A stretch of 5,655 bases of DNA, from assembly GCA_003563455.1 (NCBI GenBank), contig PWRV01000292.1, positions 1 through 5,655 of the forward strand, given 5' to 3'. Shown in pieces: positions 1-5,655 of this stretch (position 1 is its first letter; each line of letters begins with the position of its first letter). The stretch is from Thioalkalivibrio sp. (GTDB lineage: Bacteria > Pseudomonadota > Gammaproteobacteria > Ectothiorhodospirales > Ectothiorhodospiraceae). A model generated the notes under the pieces. That model did not search any database. It was not told where the DNA came from and saw only the letters and a list, made by a program, of their open reading frames with translations. Position numbers and translations under genes: made by a program.

Positions 1-371
1 GGCAGGAATTCCTCGTCCTCGAGCCGAGTGTGGTCCCGCAGGATCCGGGCGAAGGCGTCCAGATCGTCCGCAGGGGTGTCCGCATGAATGCCGGTGGCGA
101 TGGCCCTGAGCGCCCCGTGATCCTTTCCGAGCCGCATGCACAGCGCGAATTGGTCCTTGTCGTGCCGAAGCAGGGGGGCGAACAACGTCTGCTCCTCGTG
201 CTGCAGATGCGCTTCCAGTTCCTGCGCGTAGTACTCGCTGACCAGTTGCGCGCCCTGGGCGCGGCTGGACTCGCTTCCGTCGGCCGCCAGCGCCGCAATC
301 CGGTCTGCGAGGAGAAGTGCCTGTTCGTGTTCGCGGCGGAGCTTCTCGAGCTCGGGGCGATCGCCAGCCAT
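1..371 (-). CDS. Hemerythrin-like HHE-domain protein (3' end beyond window)
   Basis: A cytoplasmic helical-bundle protein expected to bind a non-haem di-iron centre. Family members bind O2 or NO or take part in iron and redox sensing; which applies here cannot be read from sequence. The reading frame is open from an ATG at 371-369 to the left edge (123 codons plus two bases), so the C-terminus is missing. The ligand pattern fits the family: H15 (REHEQ), H55 and E59 (HxxxE within HLQHEE), H85 (KDHGAL), and H114 and E118 (HxxxE within DHTRLEDEE). Canonical hemerythrins use five His and two carboxylates from such motifs, so nearly the full set is visible. There is no signal peptide. The start is supported by a GGGAGGA SD (383-377 read on the minus strand) five bases before the ATG. 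It is transcribed divergently from the CBS-protein gene. The family call is firm; the physiological role is unknown. Confidence 0.88.
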   Translation of the reverse strand, partial: MAGDRPELEKLRREHEQALLLADRIAALAADGSESSRAQGAQLVSEYYAQELEAHLQHEEQTLFAPLLRHDKDQFALCMRLGKDHGALRAIATGIHADTPADDLDAFARILRDHTRLEDEEFL

Positions 372-394
372 GGGTTTCCTCCCTCAAAACTGCG

Positions 395-423
395 ATGATA
401 GCAACTTGGCAAGTTGCTGCGAC
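395..423 (-). promoter_or_regulatory. Candidate sigma70-type promoter of the hemerythrin-like gene
   Basis: Read on the minus strand, a good -10 (TATCAT, 400-395) is preceded at 17 bp by a poor -35 (GTCGCA, 423-418, three of six consensus bases). Transcription would begin near 388, giving a leader of about 17 bases that contains the SD at 383-377. The geometry is consistent. The weak -35 suggests activator dependence or chance. The 19-bp palindrome fills the spacer. Confidence 0.4.
400..418. promoter_or_regulatory. Perfect 19-bp palindrome, candidate operator
   Basis: AGCAACTTGGCAAGTTGCT is a perfect inverted repeat: 9-bp arms around one central base. It is less GC-rich than its surroundings. 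It lies 29 bases before the hemerythrin-like start codon and occupies the spacer of the candidate promoter, where a dimeric repressor or a MerR-type activator would bind. I do not recognise it as the site of a named regulator. The short centre makes a protein-binding dyad more likely than an RNA hairpin. Confidence 0.5.
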
Positions 424-505
424 TGTGGTCTCCGGGTTTCCCGTGCATTCTCGGCACGCTCCACGCAAGACCCCTGGCCAGCCTCCGGTTGCTCGATGGG
501 CATGG

Positions 506-523
506 GGCGCCCGAATGGGCGCC
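506..523. repeat. GC-rich inverted repeat in the divergent intergenic region
   Basis: The arms GGCGCCC (506-512) and GGGCGCC (517-523) are perfect 7-bp complements with a GAAT loop. No T-tract follows on either strand, so it is not a standard terminator. The rest of the region between 419 and 638 shows no convincing -35/-10 pair for the CBS gene, only that gene's SD at 625-629. Confidence 0.4.
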
Positions 524-638
524 GATCGCCCCGAGTGGCCGGATAGCATCCTGCGTCGGTGGCATCTGTGACACACATCAAGAAGTAGCTACGCCCTGGC
601 GCAAAGAATGAATCTACACCCCATGGAGGCATGAAGAC

Positions 639-1070
639 ATGCTGGATGTCAGCGACATCATGACGCCGAGACAGAACCTGGTGGTCATGCGGCCCGAATC
701 GACCGTCGAGGAAGTCAGGCGCGCGATGGCGACCAACAAGATTCGCCACTTGCCGGTGCTGGATGGCACGGGCTCGCTGGTCGGGCTCGTTTCCCAGACG
801 GATGTGCTGGTGGCCGGCAACGGTGGGGCCCGCACGGTGCGCGAGATCATGATTCCGGACCCGGAGACCGTTGACGAACGCGACAACATCCGCAATGCCG
901 CATTGCTGATGGTCCGCCACAAGCGCAGCTGCCTGCCGGTGATCCGCGAGAGAGAGCTTCGTGGCATTGTCACGGATTCGGACTTCCTGGGTGTGGCGAT
1001 CACCCTGATGGAACAGTCCGAGGCGGTGGAGCCCGATGCCGACGACCTGGACGGCTCCGACGAGTTGTAG
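639..1070 (+). CDS. Stand-alone tandem CBS-domain protein
   Basis: A soluble 143-residue protein made almost entirely of two CBS domains (a Bateman pair). Such pairs bind adenine nucleotides or related ligands and regulate other proteins; no catalytic domain is present. CBS1 spans about residues 7-58 (DIMTP at the start, RHLPV at 36-40, GLVSQTD at 49-55). CBS2 spans about 70-120 (EIMIPDPETV, CLPVI at 98-102, GIVTDSDF at 109-116). The last 16 residues are strongly acidic (EPDADDLDGSDEL). The ATG is chosen because GGAGG (625-629) lies nine bases upstream. The ATG at 631 is in another frame. The gene is followed by a hairpin and a 164-base gap before proV, so it may be its own transcription unit. 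Its target is unknown. The transporter downstream is a natural candidate because ProV-type ATPases normally carry CBS domains themselves. Confidence 0.9.
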   Translation: MLDVSDIMTPRQNLVVMRPESTVEEVRRAMATNKIRHLPVLDGTGSLVGLVSQTDVLVAGNGGARTVREIMIPDPETVDERDNIRNAALLMVRHKRSCLPVIRERELRGIVTDSDFLGVAITLMEQSEAVEPDADDLDGSDEL

Positions 1071-1075
1071 GCCTG

Positions 1076-1093
1076 CAGCCGTCGGCACGGCTG
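1076..1093 (+). repeat. Hairpin just after the CBS-protein gene
   Basis: CAGCCGT (1076-1082) and ACGGCTG (1087-1093) form a perfect 7-bp stem with a CGGC loop, starting five bases after the stop codon. No T-run follows, so it is not a classical intrinsic terminator. It could stabilise the mRNA 3' end or help Rho-dependent termination. Confidence 0.45.
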
Positions 1094-1201
1094 GCATCCA
1101 GCGCGGTTGATCCCGGTGACTGCCCGTGAGAACGGCCCGGAGATTGCCGGGTATTTGGCGGGTCCGCTCACTGGACCTGTGTTAGGGTACTTTCGCGCCT
1201 T

Positions 1202-1216
1202 GCCGGGAAACCCGGC
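1202..1216 (+). repeat. Short inverted repeat before proV
   Basis: GCCGGG (1202-1207) and CCCGGC (1211-1216) are perfect arms around AAA; T-A and G-T pairs can add two more. It lies 18 bases before the TTG start and probably falls in the proV leader. The only promoter-like element nearby is a TAGGGT at 1183-1188 without a well-spaced -35, so I do not call a promoter. No SD lies between this repeat and the TTG. Confidence 0.35.
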
Positions 1217-1234
1217 GACAGCGCATGTACGTGT

Positions 1235-2485
1235 TTGGCAACAGAGGATGCCTCCAGCGTGATCCGTGCAGAGAACGTGACCAAGATCTTCGGGTCCGAT
1301 CCCGAATCCGCAATCCCGCTGCTCGAAGAGAACAAGACCAAGGAAGAGATCCGCGAACTGACCGGGCAGACGGTCGGCGTAAACAAGGCCAGCTTCGATA
1401 TCCAGCAAGGCGAGGTCTTCGCGATCATGGGGCTTTCCGGATGCGGCAAGTCGACGCTGATCCGGTGCATCAACCGCATCATCGACCCCACTGCAGGCCA
1501 CATCTTCTTCAAGCATCCGGATCGCGGGGAAGTGGACATCACCCAGCTCGATGAAGAGGCGCTGCGGACGCTGCGCAAACAGAACATGAGCATGGTTTTT
1601 CAGCACTTCGCGCTGCTTCCTCACCGTACGGTGCTCTCCAACGTCGGCTACGGAATGGAAATCCAGGGGCGCGGTCGCAGGAAGCGGCAGGAGGCGGCGC
1701 AGCGTGTGCTCGACATGGTTGGACTCGGTCCCTGGGGCCGAAGCTATCCTTCCGAACTCTCCGGTGGCATGCAGCAGCGTGTCGGGCTGGCACGGGGGCT
1801 GGCGACCGATGCCGAAGTGCTGCTAATGGACGAGCCTTTCTCGGCGCTGGATCCTCTGATCAAGGTCGATATGCAGCAGGAACTCACAAGGATCCAGCGG
1901 GAGCTGCACCGGACGATCCTGTTCATTACCCACGACCTCGACGAGGCGATGCGCATCGGCGACCACATCGCGATCATGGAGGATGGGAAAATCGTGCAGA
2001 TCGGGAGTCCCGAGCAGATTCTGGTCAACCCGCGCACCGAGTACGTGGCCAAGTTCGTCGAGCACGCCGATCCCACCGGCGTGATTACCGCAGGCACGAT
2101 CGCCCTGCCGCTGGACAGCGACAAGTTCGTGTCCGCGGGTGAACGCGACGGTATCTCGTATCTTCACCGGCAGGATCTTCCACACGTCCGTTACGGAATG
2201 GACCGGGAGGGGCGCCTGCACGATGTGCAGATGGACGAGCAGGATGTGCCCGTGCGGCGCCTCGAGGAAGTCCTCGAGGACGAATCTGCGCGCCCGGCGT
2301 CTTCGGAGCGGACCGGCCTCGCGCTCACCTGCGGCGAAGACGCAGTTCTGCGCGACATCCTGCGCAGCCGTCTCTATTCAACCCTGCCGGTGGCCGTGAC
2401 CAACGGGGACGGGCGCGTCCGCGGCCTGATCGACGACCCCGAACTGATCAACGGCATCCTCGAGAAGCGCGGCGAGATTCCCTGA
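1235..2485 (+). CDS. proV: Glycine betaine/proline ABC transporter ATP-binding protein ProV
   Basis: The cytoplasmic ATPase of a ProU-type importer, which hydrolyses ATP to drive uptake of glycine betaine and related osmolytes through ProW. All nucleotide-binding motifs are intact over 416 residues: Walker A GLSGCGKST (66-74), Q-loop Q123, signature LSGGMQQR (175-182), Walker B VLLMDE (195-200), D-loop SALD (203-206) and H-loop H233. The N-terminal stretch KIFG...EEIRELTGQTVGV before the core is typical of ProV/OpuAA. Length matches E. coli ProV (400 residues). The tail from about 280 should hold two CBS domains. Only the last half-repeat (STLPVAVTNGDGRVRGLID, near 382-400) looks CBS-like; residues 300-360 are divergent and charged. 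The start is uncertain: TTG 1235 has no SD, whereas GTG 1259, in frame, has GAGGA 11 bases upstream and would begin nearer the conserved region (408 residues). First gene of the proVWX cluster. Confidence 0.95.
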   Translation: MATEDASSVIRAENVTKIFGSDPESAIPLLEENKTKEEIRELTGQTVGVNKASFDIQQGEVFAIMGLSGCGKSTLIRCINRIIDPTAGHIFFKHPDRGEVDITQLDEEALRTLRKQNMSMVFQHFALLPHRTVLSNVGYGMEIQGRGRRKRQEAAQRVLDMVGLGPWGRSYPSELSGGMQQRVGLARGLATDAEVLLMDEPFSALDPLIKVDMQQELTRIQRELHRTILFITHDLDEAMRIGDHIAIMEDGKIVQIGSPEQILVNPRTEYVAKFVEHADPTGVITAGTIALPLDSDKFVSAGERDGISYLHRQDLPHVRYGMDREGRLHDVQMDEQDVPVRRLEEVLEDESARPASSERTGLALTCGEDAVLRDILRSRLYSTLPVAVTNGDGRVRGLIDDPELINGILEKRGEIP

Positions 2486-2515
2486 CCGCCGAGCAAAGAG
2501 GCGGCCTTGCCGAGC

Positions 2516-2543
2516 CCGCCGTCGGCACCAAACCGCCGTCGGC
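2516..2543 (+). repeat. Direct repeat pair in the proV-proW gap
   Basis: CCGCCGTCGGC occurs at 2516-2526 and again at 2533-2543, 17 bp apart. The core GCCGTCGGC is itself a 9-nt dyad and also occurs at 1078-1086 within the hairpin after the CBS gene. The rest of the 100-base gap (2486-2585) holds no T-tract terminator, so proV and proW are probably co-transcribed. Confidence 0.4.
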
Positions 2544-2585
2544 GTGCGGCACCGATCATTACAGCAGAACTGGGGCAGCAATCGC

Positions 2586-3482
2586 ATGGGTGAACTAGTT
2601 GAATTCCTGCGTGTATTAATGACCGATCCGTTCGGATTCATCGACCTGCCGGTGCGCCAGGTGATCACGGACATCGTCAACTGGATCGTCGCCACATTCC
2701 GGGACTTCTCCCGAACCTATATCAGTCCGCCGGTCAGGGGCGTGATGAATGGCGTCCAGTGGGGCTTGAGTTCGGTGCCGCCGGGAGCCTTTATTCTCGC
2801 AACCTTCGTCCTCGGCTGGTGGGCGGCCTCCTGGCGGGTCGGGGTGTTCAGCGTGATCGCCTTCGCGCTGATTGGCTTCATGGGCGTGTGGGACCAGATG
2901 ATCATCACCCTGTCGCTGGTGGTGACGGCGGTCTTCTTCTGCGTGCTGATCGGTCTCCCGCTGGGGATCCTCAGTTCCCGCAGCGACCGTTTCTATGGCT
3001 TCATGCGCCCGGTCCTCGACATCATGCAGACGACACCCCCCTTCGTGTATTTGGTGCCGGCTGTGATGCTTTTCAGCATTGGCAACGTGCCCGGGCTGAT
3101 CGCGACCATCGTGTTCGCGATGCCGCCGGTAATCCGGCTGACCAACCTCGGGATCCGCCACGTGAACCCCGAGTTTATCGAGGCGGCGGTGGCCTTCGGT
3201 TCGACGAAACGCCAGATCCTGTGGAAGGTGCAGTTTCCGCTGGCGATGCCGACGATCATGGCCGGGTTGAACCAGACCATCATGCTGGCGTTGTCGATGG
3301 TGGTCATCGCGGCCATCATCGGTGCCGGCGGGCTCGGGCTTGAGGTTTACGCCGGTCTGGAGCGGCTGAACATCGGCCAGGCCTTTGTCGGCGGTATCGG
3401 CATCGTGCTTCTGGCGATGGTGCTGGACCGGATCACCCAGGGACTCGGCGAGAAGGCGCCGGGCGTGCGCGACCGCGACTGA
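2586..3482 (+). CDS. proW: Glycine betaine/proline ABC transporter permease ProW
   Basis: The inner-membrane permease that forms the substrate path of the importer and couples to ProV. It has 298 residues from the ATG at 2586. Residues 1-60 form an amphipathic N-terminal region. Hydrophobic segments follow at about 62-81, 85-101, 104-129, 153-165, 168-182, 222-248 and 263-283. The EAA coupling loop that contacts the ATPase is clear at 199-219 (EAAVAFGSTKRQILWKVQFPL), followed by the GAGGLG turn at 246-251 common in this permease family. It is shorter than E. coli ProW (354 residues), mainly at the N-terminus, and closer to Gram-positive OpuAB. The frame extends upstream to a GTG at 2544, but the added residues are polar, not conserved-looking and lack an SD; even the ATG has only a weak GGGG at 2571-2574. 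The short spacing after proV suggests co-transcription. Confidence 0.94.
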   Translation: MGELVEFLRVLMTDPFGFIDLPVRQVITDIVNWIVATFRDFSRTYISPPVRGVMNGVQWGLSSVPPGAFILATFVLGWWAASWRVGVFSVIAFALIGFMGVWDQMIITLSLVVTAVFFCVLIGLPLGILSSRSDRFYGFMRPVLDIMQTTPPFVYLVPAVMLFSIGNVPGLIATIVFAMPPVIRLTNLGIRHVNPEFIEAAVAFGSTKRQILWKVQFPLAMPTIMAGLNQTIMLALSMVVIAAIIGAGGLGLEVYAGLERLNIGQAFVGGIGIVLLAMVLDRITQGLGEKAPGVRDRD

Positions 3483-3517
3483 AGGCCGCGTCCCCCAATC
3501 CAACCACCACCCACGGC

Positions 3518-3596
3518 AAGGAGGTGATTGTTACCGCTGAGTACATCCGGAGAACGCGCCGGTGCATGACCACGCGTCTTGCCTCCCCAGGAGGTA
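3518..3596 (+). promoter_or_regulatory. proX leader with two orphan SD sequences and alternative hairpins
   Basis: AAGGAGGTGAT (3518-3528) matches eleven bases of the usual complement of the 16S rRNA 3' end, and AGGAGGT (3589-3595) is a second strong SD. Neither has a start codon at usual spacing: the closest to the first is a TTG three bases after GGAGG, and the second has none until 3625. CCTCC at 3582-3586 can fold onto GGAGG 3590-3594 (7 pairs over 3580-3586/3590-3596, one wobble, CCA loop). Alternatively it can pair with GGAGG 3520-3524 (8 pairs over 3520-3527/3579-3586, two wobbles). The two pairings exclude each other. The sequence elements are seen; a regulatory role is inferred. Confidence 0.35.
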
Positions 3597-3636
3597 CAGC
3601 GGAAACCGTACGATTCACACAAGAATGGAGAACTCA

Positions 3637-4677
3637 ATGATGCAACGAGAACAACGCAAAGCCCGCCGCCTCGGTGCGGTCGCGGCAGCCGGAGCCCTGA
3701 CGCTCGGCACCGCCATGTCGATCAGCGCCGCGGTCGCGGACGAGCATCCCGGCGCGGGCGTTACCGTCCAGCCCGCGGTCGCGACGTGGACGTCGGCAGT
3801 CCCGGTCAGCTGGGTATTTGTCGAGCTGCTCGAGGAGCTGGGCTACAACGTGCAGAACCCCATCTCACTGTCGAACCCGGTCGCGTACCTGGCGATCTCC
3901 GAAGGGGACGCCCATTACTGGCCGAATGCCTGGATGCCGCTGCACGAGCCGCAACTGCCCGATGACTTCGGCGATGTCGCCACCCTGTTCGACCCTCACT
4001 GCCCCGCCTGCGGCATCCAGGGGTATCTGGTCGACAAGCCGTCCATTGAAGAATTCGGCATCACCGGCATCGAGGACTTCAAGCGCGATGAAGTGCGTGC
4101 CGCGTTCGACGCGACCGGAGACGGCAAGGCCGATCTCTTCGGGTGCCCGCCCGGCTGGGGCTGCCACGAGGGCATCAACGCCATGCTCGACAAGTTCGAG
4201 TTGCACGACTACCTGAACCACGTGGATGCCGGCTATGCGGCGAACTTTGCCGAAGCCCTGTCCCGCATCGAGGCGGGCGAGCCGGCGCTCTACTACACCT
4301 GGGGCCCCAGCGCCTGGTTGCTGTCGCTGGTGCCGGGTGAAGACGTGATGTGGATCAACGCGCCCGGCATCGTCGACGACGAGGCGGAGCGTGCCGAGGG
4401 CGTTGATGGTGCGGTGACGGATCCGATCTACATGGGCTACGTTGCGGCGGATATCAAAGTCGCAGCGAACAACGATTTCCTTGAGGACAATCCGGCGGCC
4501 GCAGAACTCTTCCGCCAGGTCTCGCTCCCGCTGGTCTGGGTCAGCGAGGTGGACGAACGCATGGGCGAGGAGGATCTATCCGACCCGATGGTCCGGCCCC
4601 TGGTTCAGGAGTGGATCGAGGCCAACCGTGAAACGGTCGATGGCTGGCTCGAGGCCGCTCGCGCAGCAGCGAACTGA
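3637..4677 (+). CDS. proX: Glycine betaine/proline periplasmic substrate-binding protein ProX
   Basis: The periplasmic protein that captures glycine betaine or a related quaternary amine and delivers it to ProW. It has 346 residues. A Sec signal peptide is clear: basic QRKARR, a hydrophobic stretch around 13-33, and likely cleavage after AVA (residue 34) before DEHPG. The mature protein aligns by eye with E. coli ProX along its length, notably at GDGKADLFGCPPGWGCHEGI. The three aromatic cage tryptophans have counterparts: W99 (NAWMPLH), W174 (PGWGC) and W222 (YYTWGP). H103 matches the ligand-carboxylate His, and C170/C176 match the disulphide. Two more cysteines, C122 and C125 (HCPAC), are not in E. 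coli ProX. The mature protein is rich in Asp and Glu, as in halophiles. ATG 3637 is chosen because GGAG (3627-3630) lies six bases upstream; ATG 3640 and ATG 3625 are alternatives. The exact ligand could also be choline, proline betaine or DMSP. Confidence 0.94.
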   Translation: MMQREQRKARRLGAVAAAGALTLGTAMSISAAVADEHPGAGVTVQPAVATWTSAVPVSWVFVELLEELGYNVQNPISLSNPVAYLAISEGDAHYWPNAWMPLHEPQLPDDFGDVATLFDPHCPACGIQGYLVDKPSIEEFGITGIEDFKRDEVRAAFDATGDGKADLFGCPPGWGCHEGINAMLDKFELHDYLNHVDAGYAANFAEALSRIEAGEPALYYTWGPSAWLLSLVPGEDVMWINAPGIVDDEAERAEGVDGAVTDPIYMGYVAADIKVAANNDFLEDNPAAAELFRQVSLPLVWVSEVDERMGEEDLSDPMVRPLVQEWIEANRETVDGWLEAARAAAN

Positions 4678-4699
4678 AAAAGCCCGAGTCCTGCACAAG

Positions 4700-4732
4700 A
4701 GCCCCGGGCGATCGCGCCCGGGGTTTCTTTTT
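4700..4732 (+). terminator. Intrinsic terminator after proX
   Basis: CCCCGGGCG (4702-4710) and CGCCCGGGG (4715-4723) form a perfect 9-bp GC stem with an ATCG loop, followed at once by TTTCTTTTT (4724-4732). The hairpin begins 24 bases after the proX stop codon and marks the end of the cluster. On the minus strand the trailing sequence is not T-rich, so it should act mainly in the plus direction. Confidence 0.93.
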
Positions 4733-4825
4733 GGCCGGGTTTTCCGGGGCGGGCGGACGCCGCTGCGCCTGATCACCGAAGCCGGGACGCGGGCACCGCG
4801 ACGTTGTTCCGCCCGGCCGGGTTCC

Positions 4826-4846
4826 TCGGTCGGGATTACCGACCGA
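4826..4846 (-). repeat. Hairpin spanning the stop codon of the EamA gene
   Basis: TCGGTCGG (4826-4833) and CCGACCGA (4839-4846) are perfect 8-bp arms. The loop at 4834-4838 contains the TAA stop of the minus-strand transporter (4838-4836). On the minus strand it is followed by GC-rich sequence without a T-tract, including the palindrome CCCGGCCGGG at 4812-4821. It is therefore at best an atypical terminator or an mRNA 3'-end stabiliser. I see nothing else in 4733-4825. Confidence 0.45.
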
Positions 4847-5655
4847 TCGCGGCGCCGCGGGAGGGCTGCCATTGCTGGACGATGTTCCCGGCAATGATGA
4901 ACACCAGACCGAGCAGAGTCGCCGGAAGGATGGTTTCGCCGACCAGGAAATGGATGAACACCAACGACAGGAACGGCGCAAGAAAGATCAGGTTGCCGAC
5001 CCGGGCGGTGGTGGCGGACAGCCGGAGTGCGTGCAGCCAGAAGACGAAGGCCAGTCCCATCTCGAAGGTACCCACCCAGAAAGCTCCCAGCCATCCCTGC
5101 CAGCTCGGCCAGGTCAGCTCCGAAAACAGGAATGTGGCGATCAGCACCAGCGGCAGGCTGAAAACGAAACCGGTCAGCAGTGCGGCCACCGGGTCGCCGC
5201 CGTCGCGCGTGTTGTAGATCCAGTAAAGCGACCAGATGATGGTACTGCCGAGCGCCAGCAGGACGCCCGGCAGACTCGTGAACGCCAGGTCCAGCGGGCG
5301 GCCCTCCGTGGCGATCACGACCACTCCCGCATAACTGATCAGCAGTGCAACGAACCCTTTCGCGCCGATCCGCTGCCCCAGCAGCGGAATGGACAGGATT
5401 GCCAGGGTAATGGCCCAGGTGTAGTTGAGGGCCTGCGCCTGTTGCGCGGGCAACAGGTCGTAGGCCTGGAACAGCACGATGTAATAGAGAAAGGGGTTGA
5501 GCACGCCAAGCCCCGCGAGACGCCACCAGGCAGCGGCATTCGGCTGGCGCAGGCGGTCCAGTCGGCCCTGGACGGCGAGAACCGTGAACAGGACCACTAC
5601 CGATACGGCATTCGAGAACAGCAGGAGCTGGAGCGGATCCAGATGCTCGAGCGAC
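4836..5655 (-). CDS. EamA/DMT-family membrane transporter (5' end beyond window)
   Basis: An inner-membrane protein of the drug/metabolite transporter superfamily, whose EamA members usually export amino acids or other small metabolites. The frame stays open to the right edge: 272 whole codons, beginning SLEHLDPLQLLLFSNAVSV. A GTG at 5597 is the first start codon inside the window but lies in the middle of a hydrophobic helix, so the true start is outside and roughly 20-30 residues are missing. About nine hydrophobic helices are visible (near 9-28, 43-64, 68-89, 99-115, 128-147, 155-177, 186-207, 218-238 and 241-262), in line with the ten-helix, two-repeat EamA fold. LNYTWAI (77-83) and the FLAPFLSLVFIHFLVGE stretch (about 224-240) are typical of the two repeats. 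It converges on proX and is not part of that cluster. The substrate cannot be told; an aromatic or other amino acid exporter (YddG-like) is a guess. Confidence 0.88.
   Translation of the reverse strand, partial: SLEHLDPLQLLLFSNAVSVVVLFTVLAVQGRLDRLRQPNAAAWWRLAGLGVLNPFLYYIVLFQAYDLLPAQQAQALNYTWAITLAILSIPLLGQRIGAKGFVALLISYAGVVVIATEGRPLDLAFTSLPGVLLALGSTIIWSLYWIYNTRDGGDPVAALLTGFVFSLPLVLIATFLFSELTWPSWQGWLGAFWVGTFEMGLAFVFWLHALRLSATTARVGNLIFLAPFLSLVFIHFLVGETILPATLLGLVFIIAGNIVQQWQPSRGAAIGR

Noticed and set aside
30..398. A plus-strand open frame at the left edge.
   Set aside because: It is antisense to the hemerythrin-like gene, whose iron-ligand pattern and SD are clear on the minus strand.
1225..1554. 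An ATG-initiated frame at 1225 overlapping the start of proV.
   Set aside because: It is an Arg-rich out-of-frame reading of proV; the conserved ATPase motifs lie in the 1235 frame.
614..1624. A 336-codon open frame on the minus strand opposite the CBS gene and the start of proV.
   Set aside because: It spans two well-supported plus-strand genes and the gap between them, has no recognisable domain and has the low-complexity Ser/Arg-rich look of an antisense shadow in GC-rich DNA.
2616..3503. A 295-codon minus-strand open frame opposite proW, very rich in His, Asp and Arg.
   Set aside because: Its composition is what the antisense of a hydrophobic membrane-protein gene gives; proW itself is unmistakable.
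3562..3636. An N-terminally extended ProX starting at GTG 3562.
   Set aside because: It would put 25 extra residues before a typical signal peptide, whereas ATG 3637 has a well-placed SD and gives a normal precursor.
4576..5526. A 316-codon minus-strand frame overlapping the EamA gene and the proX terminator.
   Set aside because: It is another frame of the EamA coding strand, runs through a strong terminator and into proX antisense, and shows no helices or motifs.
1..5655. Possible mobile element, CRISPR array, toxin-antitoxin or defence genes.
   Set aside because: No transposase or integrase motif, spaced repeat array, small gene pair or nuclease motif was found; all the long genes are ordinary housekeeping or transport families.

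Overview
The window is GC-rich bacterial chromosome with little space between genes. The proteins resemble Gammaproteobacteria. The acidic periplasmic binding protein and the compatible-solute transporter suggest a halophilic or halotolerant member, perhaps Ectothiorhodospiraceae-like. This placement is inferred from protein style only; there is no rRNA or other marker.

Layout: (1) The left edge, minus strand, holds the first 123 codons of a hemerythrin-type HHE protein that runs off the window. It has a good Shine-Dalgarno (SD) site and a candidate promoter with a perfect 19-bp palindrome in its spacer. (2) A divergent intergenic region of 267 bases (372-638) contains that palindrome and a GC-rich hairpin. 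(3) On the plus strand at 639-1070 is a stand-alone two-CBS-domain protein. (4) From 1235 to 4677, plus strand, is a complete ProU-type ABC importer for glycine betaine and related quaternary amines, in the order proV (ATPase), proW (permease), proX (periplasmic binding protein). It ends in a strong intrinsic terminator at 4700-4732. (5) At the right edge, minus strand and convergent, is an EamA/DMT-family membrane transporter whose N-terminus lies beyond the window.

How the genes could work together: ProX captures the osmolyte in the periplasm, ProW forms the channel and ProV powers uptake. The ProV tail, which carries CBS domains in this family, is only partly recognisable here, and a separate tandem-CBS protein lies directly upstream. 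Sensing in trans is therefore possible but unproven. The 154-base proW-proX gap is unusual: it holds two near-perfect SD sequences with no start codon at normal distance, plus a CCTCC segment able to pair with either one. This is the best candidate here for undescribed regulation. I saw no mobile element, CRISPR array, tRNA or rRNA.
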